A stretch of 10,325 bases of DNA from positions 1 through 10,325 of the forward strand of contig CABMDX010000155.1 in assembly GCA_902385025.1 (NCBI GenBank), in the 5' to 3' direction. Positions 6,156-10,325 of this stretch are shown one piece after another (position 1 is the stretch's first letter; every line of letters begins with the position of its first letter). Below the pieces are notes generated by a model. The model was given only the letters and a program-made list of their open reading frames with translations. It did no database searches and was not told the origin of the DNA. The DNA is from an uncultured archaeon. GTDB taxonomy: Archaea; Halobacteriota; Methanosarcinia; Methanotrichales; Methanotrichaceae. The position numbers were made by a program, and so were the translations under genes.

Positions 6156-6788
6156 ATGATAGAAGGTTACACGGACATTGGGGCTAGCACGCCCGAGGCC
6201 ATGCAGATAAGCAGAAAGAGCCGCGAACTCATCTCGGAGCTGATAGGAGATGAGACGATGGAGGACAGAATAAAGCAGAGATGCGTCATCGCCACCGGAG
6301 ACCCCAGCGTTGCCGGGATTCTGAGGTTTGTCAATCATCCCTTTGAGGCAGGCCTCAAGGCTCTGGAGAGGGGCGCGCCCATTTATGCAGACATCAAAAT
6401 GGTTGCTGCCGGCATTTTGAAAAAGGGGCATAAAAGCCAGGTCGAGCTCTTCATCGGCCAGGGCGACGATCTGGCAGAGGCAAAAGGAATCACCCGCAGC
6501 TCAGCCGGAGTTATGGCTCTGCAGGAAAAGCTCTCAGGCGCCATAGTGGTGATTGGAAATGCACCTTCGGCTCTGCTCACATTATGCTCTCTTATGGAGA
6601 GCGGCAAAGCTGCTCCAGCGCTTGTCATCGGTGTTCCGGTGGGATTTGTGAATGCCAAAGAGAGCAAAGAGCGACTCAGGAAGATCAGCGTGCCATCTAT
6701 ATCCATAGAAGGCACCCGCGGCGGAACGCCATTTGCCGTCGCATCCCTAAACGAGATCATAAACACGTATGCAAGGGCCCATCCTTGA
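6156..6788 (+). CDS. cbiC: Cobalt-precorrin-8 methylmutase
   Basis: CbiC moves the methyl from C11 to C12, forming cobyrinate. The 210-residue protein matches the family: ADIKMVAAGI at 78-87, GITRSSAGVMAL at 111-122, VIGNAPSAL at 132-140, PALVIGVPVGFVNAKESKE at 154-172 and a final GTRGGTPFAVASLNEI at 186-201. At the N-terminal motif the sequence is QRCVIATGDP (41-50); the bacterial counterpart I recall is RVIHTTAD, with the catalytic histidine at the place of I45 here. ATG 6156 has AGAGGA 5 nt ahead. An in-frame TTG at 6099 adds 19 unconvincing residues lying over the repeat. The stop overlaps cbiD by 20 nt. Confidence 0.9.
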   Translation: MIEGYTDIGASTPEAMQISRKSRELISELIGDETMEDRIKQRCVIATGDPSVAGILRFVNHPFEAGLKALERGAPIYADIKMVAAGILKKGHKSQVELFIGQGDDLAEAKGITRSSAGVMALQEKLSGAIVVIGNAPSALLTLCSLMESGKAAPALVIGVPVGFVNAKESKERLRKISVPSISIEGTRGGTPFAVASLNEIINTYARAHP

Positions 6789-7782
6789 TCCGGTCACCGG
6801 CTTTCGGATACCTGCCTCCTGGCTAAGGCTCTGCGCCGATCCAGAGGCTCCAGAGAAGATCAGGAGCGGACGCTTTGTGCTTCTCTCCAGCGGCAAGCTC
6901 CTGAAGCGCGGCCTGACCACAGGGACCACAGCCGCAGCAGCCTGTAAGGGAGCCATCCTCTCTCTCTGGCAGCCGGCCTCCTTTGTGGAGGTAAGCACCC
7001 CAGCGGGCCTGAGGATTTCCCTGCCAGTCGTGGCCAAAGAGGGCTTTTCTGTGGCTGTCAAAGACAGCGGCGACCACCAGTTTGATGTCACCCGAGGCCT
7101 GGAAATGGTGGCCCAGGCCAGCCCCTCGGAGGATATAGTCCTTATCCCCGGAAAAGGCATAGGCCGAATTGCAGCGCCGGGGCTATGCGATGAAGTGGGC
7201 AGACCGGCGATAAGCCCCAATGCCCGCCGGCAGATCATGTCTGCCATAGAGGAAGGATTACTGGAGACGGGCCTTCCGGGCGCCAGAGTGGAGCTATGCA
7301 TTCCCAGAGGCGAAGAGCTGGCAAGAGAGACGCTCAATCCGCATCTTGGCATCCTTGGAGGCATATCGATCCTCGGCACCACAGGGTTTGTAGAGCCCTG
7401 GAACGACCACCTGGCAGATGATCGCGCCCAAGAAATGGAATCGGCAAAGAAAGTGGTGATCACCACAGGAAGAACAGGCCTCAAGTTCAGCCGCATCCTT
7501 TTTCCGGATCATTATGCAGTGCTGATGGGCAGCCACCTGGACCGATTGACCCTAAAAGAAGGCCAGGAGAGCATCCTCTGCGGCCTGCCCGCGCTCATTC
7601 TCAAGTGGGCCTGGCCGGGCATACTGGAGGGAACAGGCTACCATACCGTGGCCGAGATGGCAACAAAAGAGCCGGATCATAAGAACATAGACCTGGCAGT
7701 GGAGAAGGCCAAAGCGAGACTGCCCTTTACACGCATTGTCCTGCTGCATAAGGATGGGAGCATACTCCGAGACAAAGCCTAA
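6769..7782 (+). CDS. cbiD: Cobalt-precorrin-5B C1-methyltransferase
   Basis: CbiD methylates C1 in the anaerobic route; it is unrelated in sequence to the other ring methylases. The 337-residue protein has the family start RGLTTGTTAAAACKGA (47-62), VKDSGDHQFDVTRG near 97-110, GKGIGRIAAPGL, VGRPAISPNAR, then GTTGFVEPW and VITTGRTGLKF farther on. The usual cysteine or small residue after TTGT is threonine here. Length is slightly below the common 350-380. The start overlaps the cbiC end by 20 nt and has only a weak GAGATCAT site, so translation is probably coupled to cbiC. The residues before the TTGT motif (DPVTGFRIPASWL) look genuine, which supports this start. Confidence 0.92.
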   Translation: MQGPILDPVTGFRIPASWLRLCADPEAPEKIRSGRFVLLSSGKLLKRGLTTGTTAAAACKGAILSLWQPASFVEVSTPAGLRISLPVVAKEGFSVAVKDSGDHQFDVTRGLEMVAQASPSEDIVLIPGKGIGRIAAPGLCDEVGRPAISPNARRQIMSAIEEGLLETGLPGARVELCIPRGEELARETLNPHLGILGGISILGTTGFVEPWNDHLADDRAQEMESAKKVVITTGRTGLKFSRILFPDHYAVLMGSHLDRLTLKEGQESILCGLPALILKWAWPGILEGTGYHTVAEMATKEPDHKNIDLAVEKAKARLPFTRIVLLHKDGSILRDKA

Positions 7783-7786
7783 TCGA

Positions 7787-7812
7787 CAAAATTGAGAAGG
7801 AAAGCAATTTTG
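7787..7812. repeat. Perfect 8-bp inverted repeat between cbiD and cbiE
   Basis: CAAAATTG at 7787-7794 and CAATTTTG at 7805-7812 are exact inverted copies, separated by 10 purine-rich bases. The stem is AT-rich and would form only a weak hairpin. It may be an operator rather than a terminator. CAATTTTG also occurs once at 1860-1867 ahead of the operon. Confidence 0.7.
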
Positions 7813-7847
7813 AAAGGGCAAAAATCAGATCATACTGGAATTGGGGA

Positions 7848-8429
7848 TTGGGAGAATTGATCATTGTAGGAGTGGGCGCGGGCCCGGATATGTTGACGCT
7901 GCAGGCCGCGAAGGCCATCAGCCAGGCGAATATCATCTACGGATCAGAAAGATCCATCGACCTGGTGAAAGATCACATTTCGCCAGGCTGCACGGTCAAG
8001 ATCATAGAGGATTACAGGAAACTGCGCGCTCTTCCAGAGGAGGCCGTGATCCTGAGCACTGGAGACCCTATGCTTTCAGGCCTGGGATATCTGCCTGGCA
8101 GGACAATTCCTGGCATTTCCAGTCTGCAGGTGGCCTGTGCCCGATTAAAGATCAGCCAGCTAAAAGTGATACCCATCAGCGTGCACGGCCGGAGCCTGGA
8201 TCCTGGAGCTATAGCCTTTGAGCTGGAAAGAGGAAAATGCGTCTTTCTGCTCACGGACGAGAGCACAGACCTGGCAGGCCTCTGCCGTCATCTGGAGGAG
8301 AGAGGACTGAGAAGGAGTGTAGCCGCGCTTTGCGATCTGGGCTATCCGGAAGAGAGGATCGAGCGGGGCAGCACGGCCCAGCCCCCACGCGCGCCGGGCC
8401 TCTCGTCATTCTTCATAGGCGAATTTTAG
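7848..8429 (+). CDS. cbiE: Cobalt-precorrin-7 C5-methyltransferase
   Basis: CbiE methylates C5 and usually works with CbiT; in bacteria the two are often fused as CobL, while here they sit at opposite ends of the operon. The 193-residue tetrapyrrole methylase has VGVGAGPDMLTLQAAKAI at 7-24 (GAGP where most relatives have GPGD), ANIIYGSERSIDLV at 27-40, ILSTGDPMLSGLG at 68-80 and IPGISSLQVACARL at 87-100, matching CbiE's order. No ATG is available. TTG 7848 and TTG 7857 are both possible; 7857 would give the family's usual MIIVGVG start and leave a G-rich site upstream. It follows cbiD by 65 nt and ends 17 nt from the convergent lipoprotein gene. Confidence 0.88.
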   Translation: MGELIIVGVGAGPDMLTLQAAKAISQANIIYGSERSIDLVKDHISPGCTVKIIEDYRKLRALPEEAVILSTGDPMLSGLGYLPGRTIPGISSLQVACARLKISQLKVIPISVHGRSLDPGAIAFELERGKCVFLLTDESTDLAGLCRHLEERGLRRSVAALCDLGYPEERIERGSTAQPPRAPGLSSFFIGEF

Positions 8430-8446
8430 AGATCAGAGATACGCGA

Positions 8447-9367
8447 TCAAGGGTTGCAGATCTTACAGGGAAGATAGCCCTGGCCCTTTGCATCCTCAGC
8501 ACTTTGGAAATAGATCCTGTTTTTCTCCTTTATCCTGGTGACGAAGCGGCAATCAGGCCGATGATACTTCTTGGAGCTGCTGCCCTTGCTTCCTACAAAC
8601 ATGGCTCCCTCCTCCTTGAAGGCACTTGCTGCTCCTGCTGAGCCCATTTTCTGCCGAGCATTACTATATGCAGCCTTTTTTGCAGGCTCATCAGAGGAAT
8701 TTTTGATGCTGCTTTGACCTGAGCCGTTCTCGGGACCTTCAGCTGCCTCGCTTTCCCTGGCCGGACTTTTCTCTACCTTCGCCTCATCGATCCCTTGATG
8801 CCGGATATCATCCTCTGTTCGCTCCTTTTCGGAGATCTCTTCTTCGGTATTTATCGAGGCAGGAAAGTCAGAAATTGTACCTGTCGCAGAAAAAGGCTCC
8901 GTCCAAGACCCCTCTCGCCTGCACACCCTGGTCTCGCAGCCCAGAGGTCCATTAGGACCCGAAATTTCCAGCAAACAGTTGTAATCTCCAGGAGAGATCC
9001 TCATATTCTTAGATATCTCGAAGCTAAGATCCTTGCCGGACTCGGGCTGCAGCATAAGATACTTCGTGCTCTTTTGCGCCCGATCGCCCTGCCTGAGGGT
9101 GGCATTTAGCAGAAGATAAGATAGCGAGCTATTGCCGGGAATTACCAGATTTCCTCGCACACGAAAGAGATCTTTTCTAACTTCTGCATCATAGTCCACC
9201 TGAAGGAGCAAACAGAGTTCATCTGCCTCTTTTATCTCCGCTCCCTCGGAATGCACAGACGAGTATTGCGGAGACTTATCTATGCAGCCCGCCATGAAGA
9301 ACATTGCCGTGAGGAGGGGAAATAAAAGTAGAGTTATTCCACACTTACTAAAAAATTTTAGAGCCAA
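8447..9367 (-). CDS. Lipoprotein with C-terminal Ada-like zinc-binding module
   Basis: A 306-residue predicted cell-surface lipoprotein. Residues 1-28 form a signal peptide with a hydrophobic core and an MAGC lipobox, Cys28 being the lipidation site. Residues about 45-155 look like a beta-sandwich (alternating strands; SPGDYNCLLEISGPNG near the end). Residues about 165-250 are a charged, Ser/Glu/Ala-rich linker. Residues about 254-306 match an Ada-type metal-binding module: FVGSKGSSSKKYHRPDC, then RIYFQSAEDAKGQGYLPC and KIC, giving H-x-P-x-C plus C-x-x-C ligands. Similar modules occur at the C-terminus of secreted nucleases and surface proteins. Start is TTG 9367, with GGGGTTGAT 3-8 nt upstream. 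A TATA-like ATTATATC on the minus strand at 9405-9412 would give a short leader. Its function is unknown. Confidence 0.8.
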   Translation of the reverse strand: MALKFFSKCGITLLLFPLLTAMFFMAGCIDKSPQYSSVHSEGAEIKEADELCLLLQVDYDAEVRKDLFRVRGNLVIPGNSSLSYLLLNATLRQGDRAQKSTKYLMLQPESGKDLSFEISKNMRISPGDYNCLLEISGPNGPLGCETRVCRREGSWTEPFSATGTISDFPASINTEEEISEKERTEDDIRHQGIDEAKVEKSPARESEAAEGPENGSGQSSIKNSSDEPAKKAAYSNARQKMGSAGAASAFKEEGAMFVGSKGSSSKKYHRPDCRFVTRIKEKNRIYFQSAEDAKGQGYLPCKICNP

Positions 9368-9404
9368 TTGATCAACCCCTTTATTTCCAGTGGAGATTAG
9401 AGGA

Positions 9405-9412
9405 GATATAAT
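9405..9412 (-). promoter_or_regulatory. Probable TATA box of the lipoprotein gene
   Basis: ATTATATC on the minus strand lies about 42 nt before TTG 9367, predicting a TSS near 9383 and a leader of about 16 nt that contains GGGGTTGAT. It falls in the 81-nt gap after the SSSCA1-type gene, so the lipoprotein may be transcribed alone. Confidence 0.4.
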
Positions 9413-9448
9413 CCAACAAGAAGCCTCTGAGGATTTCCCGATTGAACT

Positions 9449-9898
9449 CTACTCATCTAGAGATCTAAAAGCCCCGAGCAGCCCAACAATACAGTCCAAC
9501 TGCCGCTTCAGTTTATCTAGATCCTGCTCCTCTTGCATGGCTACAGTAATCTCCTCCAGCTTTTGCAGCAAAGAACTGCGCAAATGCTCTCTTGCGCGAT
9601 CCCATTCATCATCATGATGCCTTCCATTTGCGACCTTTTTGGGAACATTTTCCTCTGATGAGATCTTCCGTATCGCCTCCTGCGAATGGAGAGCGTCGAA
9701 TGATCCCGATTCCTCCTGCCCTGGGAGATCGGCCTTTGCTGCAGGATATGAGACATCCTCTTTAAAGGAACAGACCGGACAGACGACCTCGCCCTGGCAG
9801 CGAAAAAGCGGCGCACCACAATCATGATGCACTGCCAGCATGGTGCAACCCTGCTCCAGAAGCCTGGTTATCCTTCGGAGCTTCTCATCCTCATCCAT
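9449..9898 (-). CDS. SSSCA1/UPF0148-type zinc-ribbon protein
   Basis: A 149-residue protein. The N-terminal 45 residues match the Sjogren/scleroderma autoantigen 1 (UPF0148) domain: an initial helix, then LLEQGCTMLAVHHDCGAPLF (13-32) and VVCPVC (38-43). The usual first CxxC reads HxxC here (H24-C27), pairing with C40-C43 as the probable zinc site. Residues about 50-90 are a low-complexity linker, and about 98-145 form an amphipathic, coiled-coil-like helix (LLQKLEEITVAMQEEQDLDKL). The domain occurs widely in archaea and its function is not established. ATG 9898 has AGGTGAT 5 nt upstream. The lipoprotein gene lies downstream on the same strand; the UPF0147 gene is divergent. Confidence 0.8.
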   Translation of the reverse strand: MDEDEKLRRITRLLEQGCTMLAVHHDCGAPLFRCQGEVVCPVCSFKEDVSYPAAKADLPGQEESGSFDALHSQEAIRKISSEENVPKKVANGRHHDDEWDRAREHLRSSLLQKLEEITVAMQEEQDLDKLKRQLDCIVGLLGAFRSLDE

Positions 9899-9924
9899 AT
9901 TCCATCACCTGCATTCCACATACG

Positions 9925-9932
9925 TTTAAATA
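9925..9932 (-). promoter_or_regulatory. Possible TATA box of the SSSCA1-type gene
   Basis: TATTTAAA on the minus strand is centred about 30 nt before ATG 9898. At normal spacing this would start the mRNA close to or inside the AGGTGAT site at 9904-9910, so either the leader is very short or the true box lies slightly upstream. Confidence 0.35.
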
Positions 9933-10013
9933 CAACAACCATATCATCTCTGGCTAATTGAATTAGGCGAATATCGTCATTAACCTTTTTCCCGCGACAA
10001 AGGTGGTGATTCT

Positions 10014-10274
10014 ACGACAGCTGAAAATGTCCTTAAGCAATGCGTTGATGTTTTAGAGCGCATCATGAGTGATGACGCAGTCCCAAGGAATATCAGGCGC
10101 TCCGCAGAGAGCGTCAAGACCATTCTCCTGGATGAAAGCGTAAACGAAGCAATCAAGGCCGCATCTGCCATATCAATACTTGATGAGATAAGCAATGATC
10201 CCAATATTCCCCTTCACACCAGAACTTTGATCTGGAATGTTGCCAGCCAGCTTGAGACGATACCAGTAGCTTGA
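10014..10274 (+). CDS. UPF0147 family protein, probable ACG start
   Basis: A small helical archaeal protein of the UPF0147 family, function unknown. The family core is clear: [14 protein letters not shown], then [20 protein letters not shown], then [22 protein letters not shown] 10065 would give 69 residues, but the frame continues upstream with [19 protein letters not shown], which matches the family's usual N-terminal helix (V..LE.I..D). Starting at ACG 10014 gives 86 residues, near the normal family length, and GGTGGTGAT at 10002-10010 is ideally placed 3 nt ahead of it; ATG 10065 has no ribosome site. No ATG, GTG or TTG is in frame in this stretch. The gene is divergent from the SSSCA1-type gene. 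Confidence 0.82.
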   Translation, partial: TTAENVLKQCVDVLERIMSDDAVPRNIRRSAESVKTILLDESVNEAIKAASAISILDEISNDPNIPLHTRTLIWNVASQLETIPVA

Positions 10275-10296
10275 GAATGATGGGTATTTAGGTGTT

Positions 10297-10319
10297 GGCT
10301 TTCCTTCTTACGGGAAGCC
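10297..10319. other. Short hairpin after the UPF0147 gene
   Basis: GGCTTTCC at 10297-10304 pairs with GGGAAGCC at 10312-10319 (8 bp with one T-G pair, 7-nt loop), 22 nt past the stop. No T-run follows within the window, so a terminator cannot be claimed; it could also belong to a feature beyond the edge. Confidence 0.35.
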
Positions 10320-10325
10320 AGGAAA

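Noticed and set aside
6747..7496. 249-aa minus-strand open frame inside cbiD
   Set aside because: Antisense shadow caused by high GC at codon positions; no motif.
1..10325. CRISPR array, insertion sequence, tRNA or rRNA, prophage or defence island
   Set aside because: No regularly spaced repeats, transposase, terminal inverted repeats, cloverleaf or phage-type proteins were seen on either strand.

Overview
The window looks archaeal, most likely from an acetate-using or related methanogen; Methanothrix-like is my guess from gene content and not something the sequence proves. The signs are an anaerobic (cobalt-early) corrin ring cluster, a methanogen-type thymidylate synthase, an UPF0147 protein, an SSSCA1/UPF0148-type zinc-ribbon protein, a PD-(D/E)XK protein of Holliday-resolvase type, TATA boxes about 26-28 nt ahead of start codons (leaderless mRNAs), and GGAGG/GGTGAT ribosome sites elsewhere.

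Layout. Bases 1-836 (minus strand) hold a possible small operon: a 71-aa one-helix membrane protein, a 70-aa SAP-like protein, and the N-terminal 102 residues of thyA, cut by the window edge. A divergent promoter region (930-961) separates these from a plus-strand nuclease-like gene (962-1498). A short 9-bp tandem repeat and a 73-aa coiled-coil protein on the minus strand (1570-1791) follow. Bases 1792-1994 are a divergent promoter region.

The core is a plus-strand cobamide operon, 1995-8429: cbiT-cbiL-cbiF-cbiG-cbiH-cbiC-cbiD-cbiE. Most genes overlap or nearly touch. The genes account for the ring methylations at C20 (CbiL), C17 (CbiH), C11 (CbiF), C1 (CbiD), C5 (CbiE) and C15 with C12 decarboxylation (CbiT), for lactone opening (CbiG) and for methyl migration (CbiC). 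Cobalt chelatase, the CbiJ reductase and the CbiA amidase are not in the window. CbiH is a double-length protein with two CobJ-like methylase domains. cbiG has no usual start codon, and CbiC lacks the catalytic histidine position of the bacterial enzymes. Two spacers, before cbiC and before cbiE, carry small symmetric repeats that may be regulatory.

Rightward, two minus-strand genes converge on the operon: a lipoprotein with a C-terminal Ada-like zinc module (8447-9367) and the SSSCA1-type protein (9449-9898). Divergent from them is an UPF0147 gene on the plus strand, whose family-conserved N-terminus extends upstream of the first ATG and seems to begin at ACG. The window ends in a short hairpin. 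I found no CRISPR array, insertion sequence, RNA gene or clear foreign island. The biology is largely that of a known pathway; the unusual points are the start codons, the CbiH tandem fusion, the CbiC active site and the uncharacterised small proteins.
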